64,000 nt of DNA from Propionivibrio dicarboxylicus (GTDB taxonomy: Bacteria; Pseudomonadota; Gammaproteobacteria; Burkholderiales; Rhodocyclaceae). Made by a program: the position numbers and the translations under genes. Location: positions 1-64,000 of the forward strand of contig NZ_FNCY01000020.1 in the NCBI RefSeq assembly GCF_900099695.1, written 5' to 3'. This document shows positions 19,955 through 31,011 of this stretch, piece by piece (positions within the stretch are counted from its first letter, which is position 1; each line of letters begins with the position of its first letter). The notes below the pieces were generated by a model, which saw nothing but the letters and a program-made list of their open reading frames with translations, ran no database searches and had not been told where the DNA came from.

Positions 19955-20929
19955 ATGAAATACGTCCTGATTGGCACCGGCAACATCGCCAACACCTACC
20001 TTGCAGCCATCGGCAAGCTGCCGAACAGCCAGGTTGTCGCCTGCGTCTCGCGTTCCGGACGACGTCCGTCAACGGCCCCCGACCTGCCCTGCGCCGCCAG
20101 TCTCGCCGAAATCACCATCCCCTTCGATGCCGTGATCATCGGCACGCCGAACGGCCTGCACCACCTGTCGGCAGTCGAAGCCGCGCGCCTCGGCAAGCAC
20201 GTGCTGACCGAAAAGCCGCTCGATATTCATCGCGCGACGATGGACGCGATGATCGATGCCTGCCGGCACGCCGGCGTCACGCTTGCCGTCGCCTACCAGC
20301 GCCGCACCAATCCTGACAACATCACGCTCAAGCGCCTGTTCGAGCAACAGGCGTTCGGACGCATCTTCGCAGCCGACCTGAGCTGCAAGTTCTGGCGCGA
20401 CCAGGCCTATTTCGACAGCGGCGCCTACCGCGGCAGCTGGGAGGGCGATGGCGGCGGCCCATTCATGCAGCAGGCCTGCCACAACATCGACACCTACCTG
20501 TGGTTCTTCGGCATGCCGGCCGAAGTCACCAGCCATTTCGCCACCTTCATTCATCCGATCGAAGTCGAGGATCACGGCGCCGCGCTGCTGAAATACGAAA
20601 ACGGCATGATCGGGACGATCATCGCGTCAACAGCAGCACGTCCCGGACTGCCGGCTCGGCTGGAAGTCCATTGCGAAAAAGGCACATTCGTCACGCTTGA
20701 TGACCGCATCAGCTACTGGGCGATTGACGGCATCGACAACCCTGCCAGCGCCGCGCCGGCAGCCAATGGCAACAATGCCAACAGCGCTGCCGTCACCGAC
20801 ACCGCCCGCCACGAAGACATCCTGCGCGACTTCGAAGCCGCCGTGCGCGACAAGCGTCCGCCGCTCGTCGACGCCGAATCGGCGCGACAAACGACGGAGC
20901 TCATCCTGCGCATTTACGGCCGGCAGTAA
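19955..20929 (+). CDS. Gfo/Idh/MocA-family oxidoreductase
   Basis: A 324-residue NAD(P)-dependent dehydrogenase. The N-terminal Rossmann motif is VLIGTGNIANTYLAAI, followed by the family hallmark LTEKPLDIHRATMDAM near 85-100, whose EKP lysine is catalytic. The C-terminal alpha/beta domain includes GGGPFMQQACHNIDTYLWFFG with the conserved His. The family oxidises or reduces sugars, inositols and related polyols. The substrate is not predictable. It lies 30 nt downstream of glxR with the ribosome site AAGGAA. It is convergent with the argD-like gene, separated by only 6 nt. Confidence 0.85.
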   Translation: MKYVLIGTGNIANTYLAAIGKLPNSQVVACVSRSGRRPSTAPDLPCAASLAEITIPFDAVIIGTPNGLHHLSAVEAARLGKHVLTEKPLDIHRATMDAMIDACRHAGVTLAVAYQRRTNPDNITLKRLFEQQAFGRIFAADLSCKFWRDQAYFDSGAYRGSWEGDGGGPFMQQACHNIDTYLWFFGMPAEVTSHFATFIHPIEVEDHGAALLKYENGMIGTIIASTAARPGLPARLEVHCEKGTFVTLDDRISYWAIDGIDNPASAAPAANGNNANSAAVTDTARHEDILRDFEAAVRDKRPPLVDAESARQTTELILRIYGRQ

Positions 20930-20935
20930 GCGTCC

Positions 20936-22132
20936 TCAGGCAAGACCCGCCGCCGCGTGCGCGCGGCGGATCGACGCCTGGAGAAGCGCCAGGCCTGCGT
21001 CGATTTCAGCGTCGCTGCTGTTGAGCGGCGGCATCAAGCGCAAACAATGCGGACGCGGGGCATTGATCAGCAGGCCGTCCTCGCGCGCCAGTTCGACCAC
21101 CTCGGCAGCACTTGCGCGCCCGAGTTCCAGAGCCAGCAACAGCCCGGCCTGGCGCACCTCGCCCAAGCCCTCGGCCAGCGAGATCGCCGCCAACCCGGCG
21201 GCGAAGCGTTCACCCGCCCGGCGCACCTGCGCCAGAAACCCATCGCCAAGCAGCGTCTTCAGCACGGCGCTGCCCGCCGCGCAGACCAGCGGATTGCCGC
21301 AATAGGTGCCGCCCTGATCGCCCGGTGAAAAACAGCTGACCGCCCCCTTCGCCAGCAGCGCCGCCAGCGGCACACCACCGCCGAGCCCCTTTCCCAATGT
21401 CATGATGTCGGGCGCAATGCCGGCCTGCGTGTGGGCGAACAGCGTTCCCGTCCGGCCGCATCCGGTCTGCACTTCGTCGACGATCAGCAACAGCCCCTGC
21501 GCATCGCACAGGTCGCGCAGCGCGCGCAGGAACTCGGGCGTGGCGGGGATCACGCCGGCCTCGCCCTGCACCGGTTCGAGCATGATCGCCACCGTCTTTG
21601 GCCCGAGGCATGCTTTCACCGAGTCGATATCGTTGAGGCGCGCCTTGGGGAAACCATCGACCTGCGGCCGGAAAAGCACATCCCAGCCAGGCTTTCCGCT
21701 TGCCGACATGGTCGCCAGCGTGCGCCCGTGGAACGCATCGACGAAGGTGACGATTTCGTGGGCGCCGTCTTTGTGCAGTTGCCCCCACTTGCGCGCCAGC
21801 TTGATCGCGCCCTCGTTCGCCTCGGCCCCCGAACTCGCGAAAAAGACCTGATCGAAGCCGCTGTTCTCCGTCAGCAGACCGGCCAGTTCAAGCGCCGGCG
21901 CGTTGTAGAAGGCCGGACTCGGATTGATCAGCGTCGCCGCCTGAGCGGCGATGGCCTGCACCACCGGCGCCGGCGAATGGCCAAGACAATTGACTGCCCA
22001 TCCCTGGACCCAGTCGAGATAGCGTCGCCCAGCATCGTCAATGACGTAGGCACCCTCACCGCGGACAAGAACGAACGGTGGGCGGACGGCGACCGGCATC
22101 AGCGCAGCGACAGGCGGGGCAGACATTTCCAT
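20936..22132 (-). CDS. argD: Acetylornithine aminotransferase-like class III aminotransferase
   Basis: A 398-residue PLP enzyme. Features are the N-terminal YVIDDAGRRYLDWVQGWAVNCLGH, the phosphate-binding SSGAEANEGAIKLAR near 105-120, FHGRT near 148, DEVQTGCGRTG near 220, and the PLP lysine in TLGKGLGGGVPLAALL near 250. ArgD makes N-acetylornithine in arginine synthesis. Related ornithine or succinylornithine transaminases share these motifs, so the substrate rests on family likeness and on the arginine-rich leader upstream. An AGGAG site lies 6 nt before the ATG at 22132. On the minus strand the leader contains a terminator hairpin just before this site, suggesting attenuation. Confidence 0.75.
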   Translation of the reverse strand: MEMSAPPVAALMPVAVRPPFVLVRGEGAYVIDDAGRRYLDWVQGWAVNCLGHSPAPVVQAIAAQAATLINPSPAFYNAPALELAGLLTENSGFDQVFFASSGAEANEGAIKLARKWGQLHKDGAHEIVTFVDAFHGRTLATMSASGKPGWDVLFRPQVDGFPKARLNDIDSVKACLGPKTVAIMLEPVQGEAGVIPATPEFLRALRDLCDAQGLLLIVDEVQTGCGRTGTLFAHTQAGIAPDIMTLGKGLGGGVPLAALLAKGAVSCFSPGDQGGTYCGNPLVCAAGSAVLKTLLGDGFLAQVRRAGERFAAGLAAISLAEGLGEVRQAGLLLALELGRASAAEVVELAREDGLLINAPRPHCLRLMPPLNSSDAEIDAGLALLQASIRRAHAAAGLA

Positions 22133-22154
22133 GACAGACTCCTTTCAGGCGGTT

Positions 22155-22191
22155 AGAAAACAAAAAGGCCACGGCGAAATGCCGTGGCCTT
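22155..22191 (-). terminator. Terminator hairpin in the argD leader (attenuator)
   Basis: On the minus strand an 11-bp perfect stem (arms 22191-22181 and 22175-22165, 5-nt loop) is followed by TTTTTGTTTTC. This is a textbook rho-independent terminator placed before the argD ribosome site, in the 5' leader rather than after a gene. Its 5' arm can alternatively pair with TGCCGTGGC located about 80 nt upstream. Confidence 0.8.
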
Positions 22192-22280
22192 GCAGATTCG
22201 TTCCGGTTAAACCGGGAGGATCAGGATGCTGCGATCGGGAATCCTCCGGACAGGCACGCGCGCCACGGCAAGACGCTAGA
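22192..22280 (-). promoter_or_regulatory. Antiterminator region of the argD leader
   Basis: Minus-strand TGCCGTGGC (complement of 22262-22270) is exactly complementary to GCCACGGCA, which spans the 5' arm and loop of the terminator. Between them lie two small hairpins: 7-bp arms GGAGGAT/ATCCTCC (22247-22215) and 6-bp arms CCGGTT/AACCGG (about 22215-22203). The mutually exclusive pairing is seen directly in the sequence. Its use in vivo is inference. Confidence 0.55.
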
Positions 22281-22328
22281 GCGTCGGGTCGCGGTACGGC
22301 GTCGGCAGAAGAAGATCGCTGGATTCAT
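22221..22328 (-). CDS. Candidate arginine-rich leader peptide of argD
   Basis: A 35-codon open frame on the minus strand, MNPAIFFCRRRTATRRS and 18 further residues, ending in TGA at 22223-22221. Codons 9-11, 15-16 and 23 are Arg, five of them within eight codons. The TGCCGTGGC segment that can pair with the terminator arm lies in codons 20-22, just after the Arg cluster. This is the layout of a ribosome-mediated attenuator: stalling at Arg codons leaves the segment free to form an antiterminator. A TTGACA lies at 22363-22358 with a weak AAAGAT 17 nt on, which would make the message nearly leaderless. No clear Shine-Dalgarno precedes the ATG. Expression is inferred. Confidence 0.5.
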   Translation of the reverse strand: MNPAIFFCRRRTATRRSSVLPWRACLSGGFPIAAS

Positions 22329-22330
22329 GA

Positions 22331-25084
<2,754 letters not shown>

Positions 25085-25103
25085 CGCTGCGGAGACCGCC
25101 ACC

Positions 25104-25616
25104 ATGCGCCTGTCCGTCGTTCTCGGTCTGCTCGCCAGCCTGATCCTCGGCCTCGTCGGCTGCGGTTTTCAGCTGCGCGGGGCGTACACGCTGCCGTACG
25201 AAAGCCTCTACGTCGCCATCCCGGATTACTCGGTCATCGGCGCCGGCTTCAAGCGCGCCATCCGCAGCACCGGTTCGACGCGACTGGTGCCAACCGCCGC
25301 TGAAGCGCAGGCGACTTTCCAGCCGACTGCCGAAATCCGGATGCCTGTGATCCTGTCGCTGTCGAGCGCCGGTCGCGTTCGCGAAAAGCGCCTGACCTAT
25401 CGTTACAGCTTCCGTATCATCGACGCCAAAGGCCGCGACCTGGTCCTGCCGACAACGATCGACCTGTTCCGCGACATCAGCTACGCCGACTCTGACGTGC
25501 TGGCCAAGACGCAGGAAGAAGACCTGCTCTGGCGCGATATGGAAAACGATCTGGTGCAGCAACTGATGCGACGCATCGCCACCACGCAGCCGACGTTCCC
25601 GCAAGACGAGGAATAA
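25104..25616 (+). CDS. lptE: LPS-assembly lipoprotein LptE
   Basis: A 170-residue outer-membrane lipoprotein with a short signal sequence ending in the lipobox LVGC (Cys21), then GFQLRGAYTLPYESLYVAIPDYS, typical of the LptE (RlpB) family. LptE plugs the LptD barrel and helps insert LPS in the outer leaflet. The position between leuS and holA is the conserved genomic address of lptE. It starts 19 nt after the leuS stop. LptA and LptC of the same pathway are encoded near 62 kb. Confidence 0.93.
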   Translation: MRLSVVLGLLASLILGLVGCGFQLRGAYTLPYESLYVAIPDYSVIGAGFKRAIRSTGSTRLVPTAAEAQATFQPTAEIRMPVILSLSSAGRVREKRLTYRYSFRIIDAKGRDLVLPTTIDLFRDISYADSDVLAKTQEEDLLWRDMENDLVQQLMRRIATTQPTFPQDEE

Positions 25617-25623
25617 GGCAGCC

Positions 25624-26631
25624 ATGCAGCTTCGCGGCGATCAACTGGCAGCCCATCTCGAACGCGAGCTGAGCCCGGTCTATGCCGTGTATGGCGACGA
25701 GCCGCTGCTCGTCATCGAAGCCGCCGACGCCATCCGCGCCGCTGCCCGGCGGCGCGGCTTCGACGAGCGCCAGGTACTGACTGCGCTGCCCGGCTTCAAC
25801 TGGGCCGAACTGTCGCAGGCAGCCGGCAATCTCTCGTTGTTCGGCGGCAGGACGTTGATCGACCTGCGCCTGCCAACCGGCAAGCCCGGACGCGAAGGCG
25901 GCGCGGCGCTGCAAGCCTATTGTGCCCGGCCCTCGCCGGACACGCTGCTGCTCGTCACTCTGCCCGAACTCGACTGGACCGAGGAAAAGGCCGCCTGGCT
26001 CAAGACCCTCGGTGAAGCCGGCGTGCTGCTCAAGCTGAACGCACCCAACCTGGCCGAACTACCCGCCTGGATCGCCGGGCGCCTGCGCCGCCAGAATCAG
26101 ACGGCCGAACCCGACGCGCTGCGCTTCATCGCCGAGCGCGTCGAAGGCAATCTGCTCGCGGCACACCAGGAAATTCTCAAACTTGCCCTGCTGCACCCGC
26201 CCGGCCCCTTGTCGCTGCACGACGTCCAACAGGCCGTCCTCAACGTTGCTCGCTACGATCTCGACGGGCTGCGCGAAGCCTTGCTTGGCGGCGACGCCGG
26301 ACGGCTGACGCGCACGCTGGAAGGCTTGGAACAGGAAGGCGAAGCACCGCCGCTGGTGCTTTGGGCAATGACCGAGGAAATCCGCGCGCTGGCAATCGTC
26401 AAGACCGGACAGACAAGCAACAAGCCGATCGACATGCTCTTGAAGGAAGCCCGTGTCTGGGGCCCGCGGCAGGCGCCGTTCCGGCGGGCGCTGCAACGGC
26501 TGGAAACAACCACGATCCAGTCGGCTTTGGCCGACGCCGCGCATATCGACCGCCTCGTCAAAGGCATCGGCAGCGGCGACATCTGGAATGAATTCGTGCG
26601 TCTCGGATTAAAGCTGTGCGCGGCGAAATGA
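25624..26631 (+). CDS. holA: DNA polymerase III subunit delta
   Basis: A 335-residue clamp-loader subunit. The N-terminal MQLRGDQLAAHLERELSPVYAVYGDEPLL is characteristic of HolA. The central RFIAERVEGNLLAAHQEILKLALL (about 165-190) and the C-terminal helical collar domain are also present. Delta opens the beta sliding clamp during loading. It starts 7 nt after lptE, so co-expression with leuS-lptE is likely. Confidence 0.95.
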   Translation: MQLRGDQLAAHLERELSPVYAVYGDEPLLVIEAADAIRAAARRRGFDERQVLTALPGFNWAELSQAAGNLSLFGGRTLIDLRLPTGKPGREGGAALQAYCARPSPDTLLLVTLPELDWTEEKAAWLKTLGEAGVLLKLNAPNLAELPAWIAGRLRRQNQTAEPDALRFIAERVEGNLLAAHQEILKLALLHPPGPLSLHDVQQAVLNVARYDLDGLREALLGGDAGRLTRTLEGLEQEGEAPPLVLWAMTEEIRALAIVKTGQTSNKPIDMLLKEARVWGPRQAPFRRALQRLETTTIQSALADAAHIDRLVKGIGSGDIWNEFVRLGLKLCAAK

Positions 26632-26686
26632 AAACGATCTTCTACGCAGGGGCGTTGCGCGCCGCGCGCTGAGGCCCCGTGCCGTA

Positions 26687-26956
26687 TCAGTGCCCGGTGG
26701 AATCGTCGGGTTCGTCGGGCGCCAGATGTTCCCAGAGACAATCGTCGCGCCATTCGAACTCGTCGTTGAGTCCTTGGCAGCATTTGCTCTGGACGAGGCA
26801 CTCGCCTTCGGTGCAGTCGTCGACGACAACCACACGCAATTCAGGATCGACGGTGCGCTTTCCATCCCAATAACTGCAGGTGGCGCAGACCTTGATCTCG
26901 GCAGGAAGAATCAGTTTTTTACCCATGTCGGCATGCGTGTGAGCTTCGGTCTGCAT
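26687..26956 (-). CDS. Small cysteine-rich protein, putative metal-binding
   Basis: An 89-residue acidic protein with seven cysteines: a CATC pair, then Cys in DDC, GEC, SKCC and DDC. The spacing suggests zinc or iron-sulfur binding, but no named family is recognised. No signal peptide. Start uncertain: ATG at 26956 (MQTEAHTH) or 26926 (MGKKLIL), neither with a strong ribosome site. It lies in the gap between holA and proA on the opposite strand. The codon pattern and Cys clustering argue for a real gene. Confidence 0.6.
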   Translation of the reverse strand: MQTEAHTHADMGKKLILPAEIKVCATCSYWDGKRTVDPELRVVVVDDCTEGECLVQSKCCQGLNDEFEWRDDCLWEHLAPDEPDDSTGH

Positions 26957-27004
26957 GTGAGTCGCTTTTTCAGCAATGGTTCAATGAAGTTCGCCTGTGC
27001 TGGC

Positions 27005-27010
27005 TATAAT
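27005..27010 (+). promoter_or_regulatory. -10 box upstream of proA
   Basis: TATAAT lies 32 nt before the proA ATG at 27043. The -35 region is weak. Confidence 0.45.
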
Positions 27011-27042
27011 CGGAGGTCGTATCAGGCAAACGGGACGAAAAA

Positions 27043-28299
27043 ATGGATATCAAGCAGTATGTTGAAACCGTCGGACAGCAGGCCCGGCAAGCATCGCGCG
27101 CCATGGCACGCGCCGACACCCGCGCCAAGAATCAGGCGCTGCAGCAGATCGCTGCCGGAATCCGGCGACATTCTACTGCAATTCTTGAAGCAAATCATGG
27201 CGATATGACTGCTGCCGAGGCCGCCGGCCTCGAGGCCGCCATGCTCGACCGTCTGCGCCTGACCGAAAAATCGGTTGCACAAATGGCGGACGGCGTCGAA
27301 CAGATCGCCGCGCTACCCGATCCGATCGGAGAAATCAGCGAGCTCAAATTCCGGCCGAGCGGTATCCAGGTCGGCAAAATGCGGGTCCCGCTCGGCGTCA
27401 TCGGCATCATCTACGAGGCGCGGCCGAACGTCACTGCCGACGCCGCCGCGCTGTGCCTCAAATCGGGAAATGCCGCCATCCTGCGCGGCGGTTCGGAAGC
27501 CATCGGCAGCAACCGCATCATCGCCAAACTGGTGCAGGAAGGCCTTGTCGCCGCCGGCCTGCCGGCACACGCCGTTCAGGTCATCGACACCACCGACCGC
27601 GCCGCCGTCGGCCACCTGATCACCCTCCGCGACTATGTCGATGTAATCGTTCCGCGCGGCGGCAAGGGTCTGATCTCGCGCTTGCTCGCGGAATCGCGCG
27701 TGCCGATGATCCAGCACCTCGACGGCAACTGCCACGTCTACCTCGATGACGACGCCGACGCCGCGATGGCGGTCAACATCGTCGAAAATGCCAAGACGCA
27801 ACGTTATGGCACCTGCAATACGACCGAATCACTGCTCGTCGCGCGTTCCCGCGCCGCCGATCTGCTGCCGCCGATCGCCGCGATGCTGGGCGCCAAAGGC
27901 GTGGAAATCCGCGGCTGCGCCGAGACGCTGGCGATCGTCGCCAACGCCGTCCCCGCCAGCGAGGAAGACTATGCCACCGAATTTCTCGCGCCGATCATTT
28001 CGGTCAAGGTCGTCACCGGCATCGACGAGGCTATCGAGCACATCAACCGCTACAGCTCGCACCACACCGAAACCATCGTCAGCGGCGACTATGGCAAGGC
28101 GCTACGTTTCCTGCGCGAGGTCGATTCGGCCTCGGTCATGGTCAATGCCTCGACGCGCTTCGCCGACGGCTTCGAGTACGGCCTCGGCGCCGAAATCGGC
28201 ATCTCGACCGACAAGATCCACGCCCGCGGTCCGGTCGGTCTCGAAGGACTGACCAGCCAGAAATGGATCGTCCTCGGCACCGGGCAGGTGAGGGGCTGA
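27043..28299 (+). CDS. proA: Gamma-glutamyl phosphate reductase (glutamate-5-semialdehyde dehydrogenase)
   Basis: A 418-residue aldehyde-dehydrogenase-superfamily enzyme of proline synthesis. It reduces gamma-glutamyl phosphate to glutamate semialdehyde with NADPH. Signatures: [30 protein letters not shown] near 110-140, [10 protein letters not shown] near 205, the catalytic Cys in [12 protein letters not shown] near 257, and the C-terminal [15 protein letters not shown]. Length is standard. proB is not adjacent. ogt follows after 4 nt and xerD overlaps ogt, so the three may be co-transcribed. Confidence 0.97.
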   Translation: MDIKQYVETVGQQARQASRAMARADTRAKNQALQQIAAGIRRHSTAILEANHGDMTAAEAAGLEAAMLDRLRLTEKSVAQMADGVEQIAALPDPIGEISELKFRPSGIQVGKMRVPLGVIGIIYEARPNVTADAAALCLKSGNAAILRGGSEAIGSNRIIAKLVQEGLVAAGLPAHAVQVIDTTDRAAVGHLITLRDYVDVIVPRGGKGLISRLLAESRVPMIQHLDGNCHVYLDDDADAAMAVNIVENAKTQRYGTCNTTESLLVARSRAADLLPPIAAMLGAKGVEIRGCAETLAIVANAVPASEEDYATEFLAPIISVKVVTGIDEAIEHINRYSSHHTETIVSGDYGKALRFLREVDSASVMVNASTRFADGFEYGLGAEIGISTDKIHARGPVGLEGLTSQKWIVLGTGQVRG

Positions 28300-28303
28300 T
28301 GCC

Positions 28304-28783
28304 ATGAGCGTCCAGACACATGCCGCCTACCAGGGCGTCTTCCGTGCGCCGGGCTTCTCGATCGGCATCCGTTGCGACGACATGGAAGTCCTGGCGTTGG
28401 CCTACCTCGAACCTCAGGCCGAACAGGCGCCACAGAATGCACTTGCGGCAGAAACAATGCGGCAACTGCTGGCCTACATTGACGACCCCGAGACGCCCTT
28501 CGGCCTGCCCTTGCGTCCGTCCGGTACGGCTTTCCAGCGCCGCGTCTGGGCGCAGATCGCGACCATCCCCTGCCATCAGACGCGCAGCTACGGCGAACTC
28601 GCCGCGCTGCTGCACAATGCGCCACGCGCCGTCGGACAGGCCTGCGGAGCCAATCCGTTCCCGCTCGTCGTCCCCTGCCACCGCGTCATCGCGGCCGGCG
28701 GCGGACTCGGCGGCTTCGCCCGGCAGCGCGGCGGATTTCTGATCGAGGTCAAGCGCTGGCTGCTGACCCATGAAGGCTGCTGA
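28304..28783 (+). CDS. ogt: Methylated-DNA-protein-cysteine methyltransferase
   Basis: A 159-residue suicide DNA-repair protein that removes O6-methyl groups from guanine. The active-site motif PCHRV carries the acceptor Cys125, preceded by GTAFQRRVWAQIATIPCHQTRSYGELA and RAVGQACGANPFPLVV. The N-terminal domain is short, as in Ogt, and lacks the Ada regulatory part. It begins 4 nt after proA. Its last 14 nt overlap the xerD start. Confidence 0.93.
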   Translation: MSVQTHAAYQGVFRAPGFSIGIRCDDMEVLALAYLEPQAEQAPQNALAAETMRQLLAYIDDPETPFGLPLRPSGTAFQRRVWAQIATIPCHQTRSYGELAALLHNAPRAVGQACGANPFPLVVPCHRVIAAGGGLGGFARQRGGFLIEVKRWLLTHEGC

Positions 28784-29699
28784 CGCCACACAGGCCGCCC
28801 CCGACCCAGGCGACCTCGCCGACATCGACGATTTCTGCGATGCGCTCTGGCTCGAAGACGGTCTCGCCAAAGCCTCGCTGGCGAGCTATCGCAGCGATCT
28901 CAAACACTTGGCGCGCTGGTTGGCGCAACGAGGCGGCGCCCGTCTCGCGGAAGCGGACGAAAGCGCACTGATCGGTTTTGTCGCCGAACTCTCCGGCACG
29001 CTGAAGTCCGCTTCGCAGGCGCGCTACCTCGCCTCGATCCGGCGATTTTTCCGTCATTTGCTCAGACAGGGCAGAATCCGCAGCGACCCGACCCTGAAGA
29101 TCGCACTGCCTGCTCGGCAGGCGCGCCTGCCCAAGATCATTTCCGAAAAGCAGATCGAAGCACTGCTCGCGGCCCCGCCCGACGATACGGCACTCGGACA
29201 GCGCGACCGTGCCATGCTCGAAACGCTGTATGCAACCGGCCTGCGCGTTTCCGAACTGGTGACGCTGAAACTGCACGAAATCAACCTCGACATGGGCGTC
29301 GTGCGCGCGTTCGGCAAGGGCAGCAAGGAACGCCTCGTACCGCTCGGCGAAACCGCCATCGACGCACTCCGTGAGTATCTGGCGGTTGCCCGCCGCGAAC
29401 TCCTGAAGGGCCGGCAGAGCGACGACCTGTTCGTCACCAGCCGCGGCGCCGGCATGACGCGCCAGTCCTTCTGGCACCTGATCAAACGCTACGCCACCAG
29501 TGCCGGCATGGATGCCGCGCGGCTATCGCCGCACGTACTGCGCCACGCCTTCGCCACCCATCTGCTCAACCACGGTGCCGACCTGCGCGTCGTGCAGATG
29601 CTCCTCGGCCATGCCGACATTTCGACGACGCAGATATATACCCACGTTGCCCGCGAACGTTTGAAGTCCCTGCATGTCAGACATCATCCGCGCGGCTGA
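28770..29699 (+). CDS. xerD: Site-specific tyrosine recombinase XerD
   Basis: A 309-residue tyrosine recombinase. The N-terminal SAM-like core-binding domain contains ASYRSDLKHLARWL. Catalytic residues are visible: Arg in TGLRVSELVTL, Lys in FGKGSKERLVPL, HxxR in LSPHVLRHAFATHLL, and the nucleophile Tyr in ISTTQIYTHV. XerD acts with XerC at dif to resolve chromosome dimers. Sequence and length resemble XerD, while the gene at 34376 beside dapF and DUF484 has the XerC context. The start overlaps ogt by 14 nt. Confidence 0.92.
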   Translation: MKAADATQAAPDPGDLADIDDFCDALWLEDGLAKASLASYRSDLKHLARWLAQRGGARLAEADESALIGFVAELSGTLKSASQARYLASIRRFFRHLLRQGRIRSDPTLKIALPARQARLPKIISEKQIEALLAAPPDDTALGQRDRAMLETLYATGLRVSELVTLKLHEINLDMGVVRAFGKGSKERLVPLGETAIDALREYLAVARRELLKGRQSDDLFVTSRGAGMTRQSFWHLIKRYATSAGMDAARLSPHVLRHAFATHLLNHGADLRVVQMLLGHADISTTQIYTHVARERLKSLHVRHHPRG

Positions 29700-29744
29700 G
29701 AAACTTCAGGATGTTTCCTCACTAATGCTTGCAAAAAAGTCACA

Positions 29745-29774
29745 TTGCAAAAATGCATTTCGTGGCATGATAAA
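29745..29774 (+). promoter_or_regulatory. Candidate promoter of the TerC-type gene
   Basis: TTGCAA at 29745-29750 and GATAAA at 29769-29774 with an 18-nt spacer, in an AT-richer gap of 140 bp. The first hexamer lies 95 nt before the ATG. No yybP-ykoY (manganese riboswitch) consensus was found here. Confidence 0.35.
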
Positions 29775-29839
29775 TTGAAAAGCAAGCCCACGCGTGTTGT
29801 TGTACCATACAACCAATTTCTTCTTCAGGACCCACCGCG

Positions 29840-30547
29840 ATGATGGAGTTACTTACCTCGCCCCAGTTATTCTGGATTCCGCTGGCACAAATCATCGGTG
29901 TCAACATCGTGCTCTCCGGCGACAACGCGGTTGTCATAGCCTTGGCCGCCCGTTCACTACCGCCAGCCCAGCAGAAGAAAGCGATCGTCTGGGGATCGGG
30001 CGCAGCGATCATCATGCGGATCGTCCTGACCTTGACGGCTGTCGCCCTGCTGACGATGCCCTACCTCAAGCTCGTCGGCTCAGCCCTGTTGCTCTGGATC
30101 GGCATCCAACTCATCAACGCCGATGACGAAGGCGAGAACGTTGAATCGAGCAGCAACCTGGCCGCAGCGATCAAGACCATCCTGATCGCCGACCTCGTCA
30201 TGAGCCTCGACAATGTCATCGCCGTCGCCGCCGCCGCCAAGGGCAGCTTCGTGCTGCTGATGATCGGCCTGGCGATTTCGATTCCGCTCGTCATTTTCGG
30301 CGCAACGATGCTGCTGCGACTGATGGAACGCTTCCCGATCATCATCACGATCGGTGCCGCCTTGCTTGGCTACGTCAGCGGTGAAATGGCAGTCACCGAT
30401 CCGGCCGTACACCACTGGATCAACGAGAACTTCGCCTCACTGCATCACATCCTGCCCGGCAGCTTCGCCGTGCTCGTCGTCGTCGTCGGCAAAGTGCTCT
30501 ACAAGCGCAAGATGGCCGCCGCGGCGCTATCCGAGGAAAAGTGCTGA
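29840..30547 (+). CDS. TerC/YjbE-family integral membrane protein
   Basis: A 235-residue membrane protein with about seven hydrophobic helices. It has the TerC hallmarks VNIVLSGDNAVVIALAAR near residue 20-38 and ADLVMSLDNVIAVAAAAKG near 115-135, each with an Asp/Asn pair expected in ion coordination. The family includes manganese exporters and tellurite-resistance-associated proteins. Metal specificity is inference. A CAGGA ribosome site lies about 9 nt before the ATG. The stop overlaps the start of a universal stress protein gene. Confidence 0.88.
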   Translation: MMELLTSPQLFWIPLAQIIGVNIVLSGDNAVVIALAARSLPPAQQKKAIVWGSGAAIIMRIVLTLTAVALLTMPYLKLVGSALLLWIGIQLINADDEGENVESSSNLAAAIKTILIADLVMSLDNVIAVAAAAKGSFVLLMIGLAISIPLVIFGATMLLRLMERFPIIITIGAALLGYVSGEMAVTDPAVHHWINENFASLHHILPGSFAVLVVVVGKVLYKRKMAAAALSEEKC

Positions 30548-30978
30548 TGAAAAACGTCCTGCTTCCAGTCGATGGTTCCGAATGCGCCTTGCGCGCGGTG
30601 TCGCTTGCCATTGCCAAGATCAGCCACTATCGCACGCCTGACGATACGGCGATCCACCTCATCAACGTGCAGGTGCCCTTCTCCCAGGACATCAGCCGCT
30701 TCGTCACCCAGGCGCAAATCGAGGAATTCCACCGCAGCGAGGCCGAAGCCGCGCTCAAGGACGCCCGCGCCTTACTCGACGCGGCCGGACTGACCTACAC
30801 GGTGCATGCACGGATCGGCGCGATCGCCGAAGAAATCAGCCAACTCGCCGACGAGTTGGGATGCGACCAGATCGTCATGGGCACCCATGGTCGCGGCGCG
30901 CTCGGCGACCTCCTGATGGGATCGATCACACTCAAGGTGCTGCACCTCGCCCAGATCCCAATACTGCTCGTCAAATGA
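30547..30978 (+). CDS. Universal stress protein (UspA family)
   Basis: A 143-residue single-domain Usp. MKNVLLPVDGSECALRAVSLAI starts the alpha/beta nucleotide-binding fold, and GTHGRGALGDLLMGSITLKVL carries the G-2x-G-9x-G(S/T) ATP-binding motif. It is soluble and stress-associated. The ATG overlaps the TerC-gene stop by one base, so translational coupling is likely. A GTG six bases earlier is an alternative start. Confidence 0.92.
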   Translation: MKNVLLPVDGSECALRAVSLAIAKISHYRTPDDTAIHLINVQVPFSQDISRFVTQAQIEEFHRSEAEAALKDARALLDAAGLTYTVHARIGAIAEEISQLADELGCDQIVMGTHGRGALGDLLMGSITLKVLHLAQIPILLVK

Positions 30979-30985
30979 GGCCGTT

Positions 30986-31005
30986 GCCGGGGCATTCCCC
31001 CCGGC
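30986..31005. terminator. Hairpin between convergent usp and hslU genes
   Basis: A 7-bp stem GCCGGGG/CCCCGGC with a 6-nt loop, in the 33-bp gap between two convergent stop codons. It lacks a U-run on either strand, so termination strength is doubtful. Confidence 0.35.
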
Positions 31006-31011
31006 ACCCCG

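Noticed and set aside
29700-29839. Manganese (yybP-ykoY) riboswitch before the TerC-type gene
   Set aside because: The 140-bp gap lacks the conserved purine-rich core and the paired stems of that class; only a weak promoter is visible.
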